From NCBI RefSeq assembly GCF_000350085.1, contig NZ_CAUM01000112.1, forward strand, positions 30,625 through 94,624: 64,000 nucleotides of DNA. Direction: 5' to 3'. The stretch comes from Mesorhizobium metallidurans STM 2683 (GTDB lineage Bacteria > Pseudomonadota > Alphaproteobacteria > Rhizobiales > Rhizobiaceae). Both the position numbers and the translations under genes were made by a program. The notes under the pieces were generated by a model. That model saw only the letters and a list, made by a program, of their open reading frames with translations. It ran no database searches and was not told the DNA's origin. Positions 38,847 through 48,761 of this stretch are shown piece after piece. Position 1 is the stretch's first letter. Each line of letters begins with the position of its first letter.

Positions 38847-39318
38847 TCAACCGACCCAGTTGATGGTCTTGATAGTCAGATATAGGCCACCGCCTTCACC
38901 ACGCGGAGAACGGTAGGCGCCGAGAGCGTTACAAATTCGGACCATTGCCCCGGCCAGTTCCCAACCGAGCGCCTCCAGGTTATCCGCATCCGTCACATAC
39001 GCCTGAGCCAGCTCGTCAATGCCGTTTTCTTCTCCGAAGGATCGAACCAGTTTTGCGTGGCTAAGGAGTTCGCCAGGCAAGTTTGAATTTGCCCACGACC
39101 AAGCCAGTTGCTGGCCTTGACGCTCGTGGAACCCGCAATCTGGATCTCCGCGACCACCTTGACGATACTGCCTTCCGAAAAAAGAAGCTTTCCAGTCTTG
39201 AGATCGTAGTCGTAGCGGGCCACCTGCCGAGACCGAAATCGTCCTTTAAGCGCTTATTCTTCGCGTTCAGCTGTTCGAAAGCCTCTTTGCGCCAAGCAGT
39301 ATACCAGTCTGGATTCAT
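38847..39318 (-). pseudogene. DUF6882-like gene disrupted by two frameshifts
   Basis: Three successive minus-strand frames join into one protein of the DUF6882 pattern: MNPDWYTAWRKEAFEQL from 39318 to the GLGRWP region, then RYDYDLKTGKLLF to ASNWL, then WSWANSNLPGELL to the end at 38847. The first shift is at a GGG run at 39217-39219, where one base appears missing. The second is at about 39105-39108, again a single missing base. Each shift moves to the next frame, so the gene is inactive unless these are sequencing errors. The start ATG 39318 has GAGGGGA upstream. It follows glpK by 31 bases on the same strand. Confidence 0.75.
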
Positions 39319-39349
39319 TCCCCTCACCCCGGCGCCGCCTTCTCACCGC

Positions 39350-40843
39350 TTATTGCATGCTAAGTGTCCGGCGCACAGCGTCGCGCCAACCAGCCAGCTT
39401 GGCCGACCGTGTGGCCGCCTCCATGTCTGGCTTGAAGCGCCGGTCAAGCGCCCAGCTCTCGGCGAACTCATTTGCCTTCGGCCAAACGCCCGCCTTTGAG
39501 CCGGCAAGCCATGCCGCGCCAAGCGCCGTCGTCTCCAGAATGGTCGGGCGATCGACCGGCGCGTCGAGGACGTCGGCCAGCCGCTGCATGGTCCAGTCCG
39601 ACGCCACCATGCCGCCGTCGACACGAAGCACTGTCCTGGCCGACGCGCCCTTCCAGTCCTTACGCATGGCGTCGAGCAGATCACGGGTCTGGTAGGCGAC
39701 GGATTCAAGCGCGGCGCGGGCAAACTCCGCCGGGCCTGAATTGCGCGTCAGCCCGAAGATAGCGCCACGCGCATCGGCGTCCCAATGCGGCGCGCCGAGC
39801 CCGACAAAGGCCGGCACCAAGTAGACATTCTGCGTCGGATCGGCGGACGCCGCCAACACGCCGCTTTGCTCGGCCTTGCCGATGACCTTGATGCCGTCGC
39901 GCAGCCATTGCACGGCCGCACCCGCGATGAAGATCGAGCCTTCAAGCGCATAGGTGGTCTTGCCGTTCAGCCGATAGGCGATGGTGGTCAAAAGTCGGTT
40001 CTTCGAGCGTACCAGATCGCCGCCGGTGTTGAGCAGCGCAAAGCAGCCGGTGCCATAGGTCGATTTCATCATGCCCGGCTCGAAACAGGCCTGGCCGATG
40101 GTCGCCGCATGCTGGTCGCCCGCCACACCGAGAATTCTGATCTCCGCGCCAAACAGACTTCTCTCTGTGATTCCATAGTCATCGGCGCAATCCTTCACCT
40201 CAGGCAGCATCGCGGCCGGGATGCGCAGAATGGAAAGCAGCTCGTCGTCCCAGGCATTCTTCTCGATGTTGTAGACCAGCGTGCGCGAGGCGTTGGTGGC
40301 GTCGGTGGCGTGAACCTTGCCGCCGGTCAGCCGCCAGATCAGGAAACTGTCGATGGTGCCGGCCAGTAATTCGCCCTTCTCGGCGCGTTTCCTGGCGCCC
40401 TTCACCTTGTCCAGCATCCAGGCGATCTTGGTGCCCGAGAAATAAGGATCGAGGAGCAGGCCGGTTTTTTTGGTGAAGGTCTTCTCCAGGCCCTGCTTCT
40501 TGAGCTTCTGGCACAGCGGCGCGGTGCGCCGGTCCTGCCAGACGATCGCATTGTGGATCGGCTTGCCGGTCGCCCTCTCCCATATGACGACGGTCTCGCG
40601 CTGGTTGGTGATGCCGATAGCGGCCACGTCCGACCCCGCACGACCGGCGCTCTCGAGCGCGGCCTTCACCGTTGCGACGACGCTTCCCCAGATCTCTTCC
40701 GGGTCATGCTCGACCCAGCCCGAGGCCGGATAGTGCTGCGCGAATTCCTTCTGCCCGCTGCCCACGACCCTCATCTCGTCGTCGAACAGGATCGCCCGGC
40801 TCGATGTCGTCCCCTGATCGATTGCCAGGATGAAACCGCTCAT
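39350..40843 (-). CDS. glpK: Glycerol kinase
   Basis: The 497-residue FGGY kinase phosphorylates glycerol. It has the N-terminal phosphate motif [17 protein letters not shown], the signature [10 protein letters not shown] region, and the C-terminal [21 protein letters not shown]. It is the last gene of the glp operon, 127 bases after the binding-protein gene glpV. The length is exactly typical. Confidence 0.97.
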   Translation of the reverse strand: MSGFILAIDQGTTSSRAILFDDEMRVVGSGQKEFAQHYPASGWVEHDPEEIWGSVVATVKAALESAGRAGSDVAAIGITNQRETVVIWERATGKPIHNAIVWQDRRTAPLCQKLKKQGLEKTFTKKTGLLLDPYFSGTKIAWMLDKVKGARKRAEKGELLAGTIDSFLIWRLTGGKVHATDATNASRTLVYNIEKNAWDDELLSILRIPAAMLPEVKDCADDYGITERSLFGAEIRILGVAGDQHAATIGQACFEPGMMKSTYGTGCFALLNTGGDLVRSKNRLLTTIAYRLNGKTTYALEGSIFIAGAAVQWLRDGIKVIGKAEQSGVLAASADPTQNVYLVPAFVGLGAPHWDADARGAIFGLTRNSGPAEFARAALESVAYQTRDLLDAMRKDWKGASARTVLRVDGGMVASDWTMQRLADVLDAPVDRPTILETTALGAAWLAGSKAGVWPKANEFAESWALDRRFKPDMEAATRSAKLAGWRDAVRRTLSMQ

Positions 40844-40970
40844 AATCTCTCCCTCAGCGTGTGCTCAAACAGGGCGCACGGCACTGCAATTGTCCAAACA
40901 AACAGGGGAGACGGCAACATGCCGCCTCCCCCAATATTGCTGCGCGGCGCGAACGCCCGCATCAACAGTC

Positions 40971-42695
40971 CTACTTCTGCCAGCTCTTGATCAGTTCGTC
41001 ATAGTTGACGGTGATCGGCTTGTCCTTCTCGTTCTCTATCTTCAGCTGCGGAGCGAGATTGCCGGCCGCAACAGCCGCGGCATTCTGCTCTTCCAGTGAA
41101 GTCTCCTCGGCCATTTTCGGACCGATATCGCCCTGCACGCCAGAGCGCTCGATGCGTTCCATAACGTTTTCCTGCTCGGCGCAGAGCGAGTCCATCGCTT
41201 CCTGCGCGGACTTGGCGCCCGACGACGCGTCGCCGACCGCCTGCCACCAGAGTTGCGCAAGCTTCGGATAGTCAGGCACGTTGGGACCGGTCGGCGACCA
41301 CTGGACGCGGGCGGGTGAACGGTAGAACTCGATCAGGCCGCCGAGCTTCGGGGCACGCTCCGTGAAGCTCTTGTCCTGGATTGTGCTCTCGCGGATGAAG
41401 GTCAGGCCGACATGGCTCTTCTTCACGTCTACGGTCTTGGAGGTAACGAACTGGGCGTAGAGCCAGGCGGCCTTGGCGCGGTCGTCCGGGGTCGATTTCA
41501 GGATGGTCCAGGAACCCGCGTCCTGATAGCCGAGTTTCATGCCTTCTTTCCAGTAGACGCCATGCGGGCTCGGCGCCATGCGCCATTTCGGGGTGCCGTC
41601 CTCGTTCACAACCGGCAGTCCCTCCTTGACCATGTCGGCAGTAAAGGCTGTGTACCAGAACATCTGCTGGGCAATCGCCCCCTGTGCCGGCACCGGGCCG
41701 GAGTCGTAGAAGGTCATGCCCTGCGCTTCCGGCGGAGCATAGGCCTTCAGCCAGTCGAGGTATTTGGTGATCGAGTAGACCGCCGCAGGGCCGTTGGTGT
41801 CGCCGCCGCGAGCCACGCAGGAGCCGACGGGCCGCGACTTCTCATCGACTTTGATGCCCCACTCATCGACCGGCTTGCCGTTCGGGAGCCCCTTGTCGCC
41901 ATTGCCGGCCATCGACAGCCAAGCGTCAGTGAACCGCCAGCCCAAATCCGGCGCCTTTTTGCCGTAGTCCATGTGGCCGTAGACTTTCTTGCCGTCGATT
42001 TCGCGGCCGGTGAAGAAGGCGGCGATGTCCTCATAGGCCGACCAGTTGACCGGCACGCCGAGGTCGTAGCCGTACTTCGCCTTGAAGTCGGCCTTGTTCT
42101 TCTCGTCGTTGAACCAGTCGTAGCGGAACCAGTAGAGGTTCGCGAACTGCTGGTCCGGAAGCTGGTAAAAACTGCCGTCCGGCGCTGTGGCAAATGGCAT
42201 TCCGATAAAATCTTTAAGGTCGAGACCCGGATTGGTCACATCCTTGCCTTCGTTGGCCATGAAGTCGGCAAGGTTGCGCGCCTGCTGGTAGCGCCAATGG
42301 GTTCCGACCAAATCGGTGTCGTTGACGTAGGCGTCGAAGATGTTTTCGCCGGACTGCATCTGCGTCTGCAGCTTTTCGATAACGTCGCCTTCGCCGATCA
42401 GGTCATGGGTGACCTTGATGCCGGTTATGTCCGTGAACGCCTTTGCCAGCGTTTTTGACTCGTATTCGTGGGTCGTAAGGGTTTCGGACACGACCTTGAT
42501 GTCCATGCCCGCAAAGGGTTTTGCGGCATCGATGAACCACTGCATCTCGGCTTCCTGGGCAGCGCGATCGAGAGTCGACATGTCGCCGATCTCAGCGTCG
42601 AGGAATACCTTGGCTTCGTCCATTCCGGCATAGGCGTTGCCTGCCCCGAGCAATAGGACAAGCGCAGTCGTTGATGTAAAAAATTGCCGTCGCAT
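40971..42695 (-). CDS. glpV: Glycerol ABC transporter substrate-binding protein GlpV
   Basis: The 574-residue periplasmic protein starts with a signal peptide (MRRQFFTSTTALVLLLGAGNAYA) and is an unusually long extracellular solute-binding protein. Motifs such as FYQLPDQQFANLYWFRYDWF fit the GlpV family of the rhizobial glycerol transporter. ATG at 42695 has GGAGG upstream. The assignment rests on the operon: glpS, glpT, glpP, glpQ and glpU precede it, and glpK follows. Confidence 0.92.
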   Translation of the reverse strand: MRRQFFTSTTALVLLLGAGNAYAGMDEAKVFLDAEIGDMSTLDRAAQEAEMQWFIDAAKPFAGMDIKVVSETLTTHEYESKTLAKAFTDITGIKVTHDLIGEGDVIEKLQTQMQSGENIFDAYVNDTDLVGTHWRYQQARNLADFMANEGKDVTNPGLDLKDFIGMPFATAPDGSFYQLPDQQFANLYWFRYDWFNDEKNKADFKAKYGYDLGVPVNWSAYEDIAAFFTGREIDGKKVYGHMDYGKKAPDLGWRFTDAWLSMAGNGDKGLPNGKPVDEWGIKVDEKSRPVGSCVARGGDTNGPAAVYSITKYLDWLKAYAPPEAQGMTFYDSGPVPAQGAIAQQMFWYTAFTADMVKEGLPVVNEDGTPKWRMAPSPHGVYWKEGMKLGYQDAGSWTILKSTPDDRAKAAWLYAQFVTSKTVDVKKSHVGLTFIRESTIQDKSFTERAPKLGGLIEFYRSPARVQWSPTGPNVPDYPKLAQLWWQAVGDASSGAKSAQEAMDSLCAEQENVMERIERSGVQGDIGPKMAEETSLEEQNAAAVAAGNLAPQLKIENEKDKPITVNYDELIKSWQK

Positions 42696-42771
42696 GTGTT
42701 TCCTCCACTGTTTCAGTTTCAAGTGCGATCGGAGCAGCCGCCGGCACGCGGCTGCTCCAACAGTTCCCCCT

Positions 42772-43053
42772 CTATACGTAGCGGAATACGCCGATGGCGT
42801 AGACCACGGAGAGAGCGAGAGCCCACCACAGGTTGGGTCCGACAAGACCCAGCCAAGTGAGATGGATAAAGGCGCTGCCGAGCAGCGAAATGAAAAGCCT
42901 GTCGCCGCGCGTCGTCTCGAACCGCAGCAAGCCGACCCGGGGATTGCCGCCCGGCGAGGCGTATTCCCAGACGGCCATGCCGCAGAGCAGCACCAGGATC
43001 GTGATGAAAAAGATCGCCGTCGGCAGCGTCCACGCCATCCAGGTAAAGCTCAT
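42772..43053 (-). CDS. glpU: Small membrane protein GlpU (DUF2160)
   Basis: The 93-residue protein has three hydrophobic segments (about residues 5-28, 50-68 and 73-90), with PRVGLLRFETTRGDRLFISLLG between the first two. This is the DUF2160 protein found in glycerol ABC operons; its role in transport is not defined. ATG at 43053 has GGAGG upstream. It lies 58 bases after glpQ. Confidence 0.88.
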   Translation of the reverse strand: MSFTWMAWTLPTAIFFITILVLLCGMAVWEYASPGGNPRVGLLRFETTRGDRLFISLLGSAFIHLTWLGLVGPNLWWALALSVVYAIGVFRYV

Positions 43054-43111
43054 CGCCTCGATCCTCCACGGCCTGCGATCCGTCCAGCAATCCTCGGTGC
43101 AAAAATCAACA

Positions 43112-44038
43112 TCAGACCCTCCCCAGGGCGAAGCCCTTGGCGATGTAGTTGCGGACAAACCAGATGACGAGCGCGCCCGGAATGATCGTCAGCACGCCGG
43201 CCGCGGCCAGCACTCCCCAATCCATCCCAGCTGCAGACACTGTGCGGGTCATGACCGCGGCAATCGGCTTGGCGTCCGTAGTCGTCAGCGTGCGGGCGAG
43301 CAGAAGCTCGACCCACGAGAACATGAACGTGAAAAAAGCCGCGACGCCGATGCCGGAGGCGATCAGCGGCATGAAAATCTTGACGAAGAAGCGCGGGAAC
43401 GAATAGCCGTCGATATAGGCGGTCTCGTCGATTTCTTTTGGCACGCCGGACATGAAGCCTTCGAGAATCCAGACCGCCAGCGGCACGTTGAACAGGCAAT
43501 GCGCCAGCGCCACGGCGATATGCGTGTCGATCAGCCCGAATGCCGAATAGAGCTGGAAGAACGGCAGCGCGAACACCGCCGGCGGCGCCATGCGGTTGGT
43601 CAGGAGCCAGAAGAACAGGTGCTTGTCGCCGAGGAAGCGGTAGCGCGAAAACGCATAGGCGGCGGGCAAGGCGACAGCGACCGAAATCACCGTGTTCATG
43701 ACCACATAGATGATGGAGTTGATGTAGCCTTTGTACCAGGACGGATCGGTGAAGATCACCATGTAGTTGGCTATCGTCGGGTTTTTCGGCCATGGCGAGA
43801 AGGCGCCAAGGATCTCCTGGTTGGTCTTGAAGCTCATGTTGACGAGCCAGTAGATCGGCAGCATCAGGAAGATGATGTAGATCGTCGGCACCAGCCACCA
43901 GAACCGCGATTCCTCGCCGCGCCGTCGCATCTTGCGGGCCAGCGTGGCGTTCGCTATCTGCGTTTCCGCGCTGGATTGCGATTGTCGCATGAACGGTCCA
44001 TTCCGCCGGTCAGCCGCTGTTTCGTCGAGGCGCGCCAT
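43112..44038 (-). CDS. glpQ: Glycerol ABC transporter permease GlpQ
   Basis: The 308-residue MalG-type permease has six membrane helices and the coupling loop EIDETAYIDGYSFPRFFVKIFMPL (EAA motif) near residue 205. The N-terminus carries a cytoplasmic tail of about 45 residues. It starts one base after the glpP stop. Together with GlpP it forms the membrane channel. Confidence 0.93.
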   Translation of the reverse strand: MARLDETAADRRNGPFMRQSQSSAETQIANATLARKMRRRGEESRFWWLVPTIYIIFLMLPIYWLVNMSFKTNQEILGAFSPWPKNPTIANYMVIFTDPSWYKGYINSIIYVVMNTVISVAVALPAAYAFSRYRFLGDKHLFFWLLTNRMAPPAVFALPFFQLYSAFGLIDTHIAVALAHCLFNVPLAVWILEGFMSGVPKEIDETAYIDGYSFPRFFVKIFMPLIASGIGVAAFFTFMFSWVELLLARTLTTTDAKPIAAVMTRTVSAAGMDWGVLAAAGVLTIIPGALVIWFVRNYIAKGFALGRV

Positions 44039-44039
44039 C

Positions 44040-44906
44040 TCACACCCCCGAATCGTAGTTGGTCATGACGGTGTAAAATACCCACGACATCATGAGGACA
44101 ATCAGGAAGTAGACGATCGACATCGCCGCCGCCGGCCCGAGATCGAACTGGCCGATGGCTATCTTGACGAGATCGATCGACAGGAAAGTGGTCGAATTGC
44201 CAGGCCCGCCGCCGGTGACGACGAACGGTTCGGTGTAGATCATGAAACTGTCCATGAAGCGCAACAAAACGGCAATCAGCAGCACACGCTGCATCTTCGG
44301 CAGCTGGATGTAACGGAAGATCGCCCAGCGCGACGCGCCATCGATCTTGGCGGCCTGGTAGTAGGCGTCCGGTATCGAGACGAGGCCGGCGTAGCACAGA
44401 AGCACGACGAGGCTCGTCCAGTGCCAGATATCCATCAGGATAACGGTGACCCAGGCATCGTATGGGTCGTTGACGTAGTTATAGTCGAAGCCGAGCGACC
44501 GCAGCGAATATCCGAGCAGGCCGATGTCGACGCGGCCGAACACCTGCCAGATCGTGCCGACGACGTTCCACGGAATGAGCAGCGGCAGCGCCATCAGCAC
44601 CAGGCAGACCGGAACGCCCCAGCCCTTTTTCGGCATGTTGAGCGCAATGAAGATGCCAAGCGGAATCTCGATCGCCAGGATGATGAAGGAAAAGACCAGG
44701 TTGCGGACCATCGCTTGCCAGAAGCGGTCGGAGGAAAGCAGTTCCTCAAACCATTCCGTGCCGGCCCAAAAGAAGACATTGTTGCCGAACGTGTCCTGCA
44801 CCGAATAGTTGACGACGGTCATCAGCGGAATGACGGCCGAGAACGCCACCAGCACCAGCACCGGCAGCACCAGGAACCACGCCTTGTTGTTCCAGGTCTT
44901 TTCCAT
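44040..44906 (-). CDS. glpP: Glycerol ABC transporter permease GlpP
   Basis: The 288-residue MalF-type permease has six predicted helices and the EAA loop YYQAAKIDGASRWAIFRYIQLPKM near residue 180. It begins immediately after glpT, so translation is probably coupled. The partner is GlpQ. Confidence 0.93.
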   Translation of the reverse strand: MEKTWNNKAWFLVLPVLVLVAFSAVIPLMTVVNYSVQDTFGNNVFFWAGTEWFEELLSSDRFWQAMVRNLVFSFIILAIEIPLGIFIALNMPKKGWGVPVCLVLMALPLLIPWNVVGTIWQVFGRVDIGLLGYSLRSLGFDYNYVNDPYDAWVTVILMDIWHWTSLVVLLCYAGLVSIPDAYYQAAKIDGASRWAIFRYIQLPKMQRVLLIAVLLRFMDSFMIYTEPFVVTGGGPGNSTTFLSIDLVKIAIGQFDLGPAAAMSIVYFLIVLMMSWVFYTVMTNYDSGV

Positions 44907-45977
44907 CTACGCCCCCATCTCGACACGCCAGGAATCGGCGTAGAGGTTGATGCCGGCCGGCTCGAAAGCGATTTTCGGATCGGCGGGAATGTCCGCGTCC
45001 TCGCCAATGATTGCCGCGATGTCGCGGCCTTCGAAACTGGCGCGGACCACCTTGTGGCGGCCGACATCCTCGACCTTGCTGACCTTTACCGCCATGCCCT
45101 CGCGGCCAAGCCTGACATATTCGGGGCGGATGCCGAGTTCGATCGCGCCTGCGGTTCCAGCCTTGGGCGCGCCCGGCAATTCGATCGTCTGGCTGCCGAG
45201 CCGCGCGTTCCTGCCCTCGACCGCGACCGGCATGACGTTCATGCCCGGAGAGCCGATGAAGTAACCGACGAATGTATGCTTGGGGCGCTCGAACAGTTCG
45301 GCGGGAGAGCCGATCTGCACGATCTCGCCCTCATACATGACGACGACTTTTTCGGCGAAGGTAAGCGCTTCGGTCTGGTCGTGCGTGACATAGACCATCG
45401 TGAAACCGAAACGCCTGTGCAACTGCTTCAACTGCGAGCGCAGGACCCACTTCATATGCGGGTCGATGACGGTCAGCGGCTCGTCGAACAGTATGGCGTT
45501 GACGTCGGAGCGCACCAGCCCGCGCCCGAGCGAGATCTTCTGCTTCTGGTCGGCGGTCAGCCCCCTCGCCTTTCTCCGGGCCATATCGGCCAAACCGGTC
45601 ATCTCCAGCGTCTCGCGTACCTTGCGGTCGACATCTGTCTCCGGAACGCCACGATTGCGCAGCGGGAACGCCAGATTGTCGTAGACAGTCATGGTGTCGT
45701 AGATGACCGGGAACTGGAACACCTGCGCGATGTTGCGCTCCTGCGTCGACAGATTGGTCACGTCCCTGCCATCGAACAAAAGCTCGCCATGCGACGGGTG
45801 CAACAACCCCGAAATAATGTTGAGCAGCGTGGTCTTGCCGCAGCCCGACGGCCCGAGCAGCGCATAGGCGCCGCCATCCTCGAAGGCGTGATGCACCTCC
45901 TTCAGCGCATAGTCCTTGTCCGACTTCGGATGCGGACCGTAGGCGTGGCGGATGTGGTTGCAGTCGATGCGCGCCAT
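44907..45977 (-). CDS. glpT: Glycerol ABC transporter ATPase GlpT (degenerate signature)
   Basis: The 356-residue ATPase has a good Walker A (G42-PSGCGK-T49), Walker B (ILFDEP, E166) and H-loop histidine (VYVTHD, H199). The signature LSGGQ, however, is replaced by L140-TADQ, followed by KQKISLGRGL. A C-terminal TOBE-like regulatory domain follows. ATG at 45977 with GAGGAGG upstream is chosen over a long extension. It pairs with GlpS, which shows the complementary defect. Confidence 0.93.
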   Translation of the reverse strand: MARIDCNHIRHAYGPHPKSDKDYALKEVHHAFEDGGAYALLGPSGCGKTTLLNIISGLLHPSHGELLFDGRDVTNLSTQERNIAQVFQFPVIYDTMTVYDNLAFPLRNRGVPETDVDRKVRETLEMTGLADMARRKARGLTADQKQKISLGRGLVRSDVNAILFDEPLTVIDPHMKWVLRSQLKQLHRRFGFTMVYVTHDQTEALTFAEKVVVMYEGEIVQIGSPAELFERPKHTFVGYFIGSPGMNVMPVAVEGRNARLGSQTIELPGAPKAGTAGAIELGIRPEYVRLGREGMAVKVSKVEDVGRHKVVRASFEGRDIAAIIGEDADIPADPKIAFEPAGINLYADSWRVEMGA

Positions 45978-45987
45978 GTGCCCCTCC

Positions 45988-47070
45988 TCAAGCCGCCAGC
46001 ATTTGTAGCGGCGTAGCCGATCGGCCGCTCGCGTCGAAGACCATGATATGCCGCGGGTCGATGAACACCTCGATGACCTGGTCCGGTTCGAACACCAGGA
46101 TGCCGTGCTCCAGCATAACCCAGCGCACATCGGCGAAGTCGAGATGCACAAAGCTCTCCGAACCGGTGATCTCGGTGACCGAGACCTTGGCTTTCACCGA
46201 CACCGCCGAGGGGCTCGGCCGGGCAAGGGAGAGATGGTGGGGCTGGAAGCCGATCGTATAACTCGTATCGGCAATACCAGCGAGGTCAGCCGGCACCGGG
46301 AGGTTCACCCCACCATCGAGAAGGAAGCTCGAACCGCTCTTCTTCAGCACGATCGTGTTGAGCGGAGGATCGGCAAAAGTCTTGGCCGTGACGAGGTCGT
46401 TCGGCTTGCGGAAGACGTCGATCGTCGGCCCGAACTGGGTGATGCGGCCTTCGGAGAGCGTCGCCGTATTGCCGCCGAGCAGCAATGCCTCATGCGGTTC
46501 GGTCGTGGCATAGACGAAGATGGTGCCGGCCGCCGCGAATATCCTCGGCAATTCCGCGCGCAATTCCTCGCGCAGCTTGTAGTCGAGATTGGCGAGCGGC
46601 TCGTCAAGCAGGACAAGGCCGGCGTTCTTGACGATGGCGCGCGCCAGCGCGGTGCGCTGTTGTTGGCCACCCGACAGGTTGAGCGGCGTGCGGTCGAGAT
46701 AGGGCGTCAACTTCAGAAGCGCGGCGGTATCGCGCACCTCCCTGTCGATCTTTGCCCGTTCGGTGCCTGCGACCCTCAGCGGCGAGGCAATGTTCTCGTA
46801 GACGGTCATCGCCGGATAATTGATGAATTGCTGATAGACCATGGCGACGTTGCGCTTCTGCACCGGCATGCCGGTGACATCCTTGCCATCGAACCAGACA
46901 GAGCCGGAGGTCGGCACGTCAAGGCCGGCCATCAGCCGCATCAGGCTGGTCTTGCCGGAAAGCGTCGGTCCGAGAAGAACGTTGAGCGAGCCGTGCTGAA
47001 GCGTCAGCGACACGTCGCGGATATGCTCCGCCGCGCCGACCGTCTTCGTCACATTTCTCAGTTCCAGCAT
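45988..47070 (-). CDS. glpS: Glycerol ABC transporter ATPase GlpS (H-loop histidine missing)
   Basis: The 360-residue ATPase has Walker A G34-PTLSGK-T41, a canonical signature LSGGQQQR at residues 132-139 and Walker B LVLLDEP (E157). The H-loop VTHD of other ABC ATPases reads VYATTEP here, with T190 in place of the histidine. A C-terminal TOBE domain follows. It lies 39 bases after glpD and 10 bases before glpT. Confidence 0.93.
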   Translation of the reverse strand: MLELRNVTKTVGAAEHIRDVSLTLQHGSLNVLLGPTLSGKTSLMRLMAGLDVPTSGSVWFDGKDVTGMPVQKRNVAMVYQQFINYPAMTVYENIASPLRVAGTERAKIDREVRDTAALLKLTPYLDRTPLNLSGGQQQRTALARAIVKNAGLVLLDEPLANLDYKLREELRAELPRIFAAAGTIFVYATTEPHEALLLGGNTATLSEGRITQFGPTIDVFRKPNDLVTAKTFADPPLNTIVLKKSGSSFLLDGGVNLPVPADLAGIADTSYTIGFQPHHLSLARPSPSAVSVKAKVSVTEITGSESFVHLDFADVRWVMLEHGILVFEPDQVIEVFIDPRHIMVFDASGRSATPLQMLAA

Positions 47071-47109
47071 GATGCCTCCTCCCAGGCGTTCCGCATCACT
47101 TGGCCATCC

Positions 47110-48636
47110 TTACTCAGCCGCAGCGACATGGCGCCGGCTTATTCCGCGCATGAATTCGTCGAGCGCCGCCGCCTGTTCGCGGCCGAGATGCAGGCCGCGC
47201 TTGGTCCTGCGCCACAATACATCTTCGGCGGTGACAGCCCATTCGTTTTCAACGAGGTAGCGCACCTCGGCCTCGTACAGATCGGCGCCGAAGTGCCGAC
47301 CAAGATCGGCATTCGATCTGGCCAGGCCCAGCAGCGTGCGGGCGCGAGTGCCGTAGAGCCGGGTCAACCGGCGGGCCAGGCGCGCGTCGAGGAACGGATA
47401 GGCCGTTTTCAGCTTCGCCACTTCGGCGTCGAAGCCGGTGGCCGGGAAATCGCCGCCCGGCAGCGGCGCGTTCGCCGTCCAGGGCTTGCCGCGTTTGCCG
47501 AGAAAATGCTCGATCTTCTCGATCATCGATTCCGCCAGCCGGCGATAGGTGGTGATCTTGCCGCCGAAGGCGTTGACGATTGGCGCGACGCCCTCGCCGC
47601 CATCCGCCTTCAGCACATAGTCGCGCGTCGCTTCCTGCGCCTTCGAGGCGCCGTCATCATAGAGCGGACGCACGGCTGAGTAGGTCCAGACGATGTCGGA
47701 GCGCCTGACGGCCTGCGCAAAATACTCGCTTGCCGCGGCGCAGAGATAATCGATCTCGGTGTCGCTGATCTTCACGTCATGGGGGTCGCCGGGATAATCC
47801 TGGTCCGTGGTGCCGATCAAGGTGAATTCTTCCTCATAGGGAATGGCGAAGATGATCCGCCCATCCTTGTTCTGGAAGAAATAGGCACGCGGGTCGTCGA
47901 ACTTCTTGCCGACGACGATGTGACTACCCTTCACCAGGCGGACATTGTGCACGTCGTTCAAGCCGACCGTGCCCGACAGCACATGGTCGACCCACGGACC
48001 GGCGGCGTTGACCAGAAGCCGCGCCTTGACCTCCTCATGTTCCCCGGTCCGCGCATTTTCCAGCCTGACCGTCCAGAGATCGCCGTCGCGGCGTGCTCCG
48101 ACAACCTTGGTGCGGGTCCGGATCGTAGCGCCGCGGTCGGCGGCGTCGCGGGCGTTCAACGCCACCAGCCGCGCATCGTTGACCCAGCCGTCGGAATATT
48201 CGAAGGCCTTGCGAAACAGCGGCTTCAATGGCTTGCCGGCAGGATCCTTTGCCATGTCCAGCGTTCTCGTCGCCGGCAGCAATTTGCGCCCGCCGATGTG
48301 GTCATAAAGAAAAAGACCGAGCCTGATCATCCAGGCCGGACGCAGGCCCTTGGCGTAAGGCAGCACGAAACGCATCGGCCAGATGATGTGCGGCGCGTTC
48401 TTCCAGAGAACCTCACGTTCCATCAGCGCTTCGCGCACGAGACGGAACTCGTAGAATTCGAGATAGCGCAAACCGCCATGGATCAGCTTGGTCGAACCGG
48501 AGGAGGTTCCGCTCGCCAGATCGTTCATCTCGGCAAGGAAGACCGAGAAGCCGCGCCCAACGGCATCACGGGCAATGCCGCAGCCATTGATGCCGCCACC
48601 GATGACGAAAATGTCATGGATCGGGGATGCCTCCAC
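47110..48636 (-). CDS. glpD: Glycerol-3-phosphate dehydrogenase
   Basis: The 508-residue membrane-associated flavoprotein oxidises glycerol 3-phosphate to dihydroxyacetone phosphate. FAD binding is seen in DIFVIGGGINGCGIARDA, followed by TSSGSTKLIHGGLRYLE. I chose GTG 48636 because GGAGG lies five bases upstream; the frame opens at TTG 48648 without a binding site. It is the first gene of the glycerol operon after the regulator. Confidence 0.96.
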   Translation of the reverse strand: MEASPIHDIFVIGGGINGCGIARDAVGRGFSVFLAEMNDLASGTSSGSTKLIHGGLRYLEFYEFRLVREALMEREVLWKNAPHIIWPMRFVLPYAKGLRPAWMIRLGLFLYDHIGGRKLLPATRTLDMAKDPAGKPLKPLFRKAFEYSDGWVNDARLVALNARDAADRGATIRTRTKVVGARRDGDLWTVRLENARTGEHEEVKARLLVNAAGPWVDHVLSGTVGLNDVHNVRLVKGSHIVVGKKFDDPRAYFFQNKDGRIIFAIPYEEEFTLIGTTDQDYPGDPHDVKISDTEIDYLCAAASEYFAQAVRRSDIVWTYSAVRPLYDDGASKAQEATRDYVLKADGGEGVAPIVNAFGGKITTYRRLAESMIEKIEHFLGKRGKPWTANAPLPGGDFPATGFDAEVAKLKTAYPFLDARLARRLTRLYGTRARTLLGLARSNADLGRHFGADLYEAEVRYLVENEWAVTAEDVLWRRTKRGLHLGREQAAALDEFMRGISRRHVAAAE

Positions 48637-48675
48637 AAAGTCCTCCAACGATTTCGCATTGCAGCATTTTGATCT

Positions 48676-48741
48676 TTTGCGAAACCGTAGCGGGATTATT
48701 TCGAAATGATAACGAATGTCAAACGAAATATAAACGGAGAC
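48676..48741 (-). promoter_or_regulatory. 11-bp-phased array of CG-centred operator-like half sites before glpD
   Basis: In the glpR-glpD gap, six short motifs with a central CG occur at exact 11-base steps (C at 48680, 48691, 48702, 48713, 48724 and 48735). The best are ATTTCGAAAT at 48698-48707, AACGAA at 48711-48716 and AAACGAAAT at 48721-48729. The same AAAACGAAA sequence appears upstream of glpR. This is the likely GlpR operator for the whole glpD-glpK operon. Confidence 0.65.
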
Positions 48742-48761
48742 GATTGCCGTTACGACATTCT

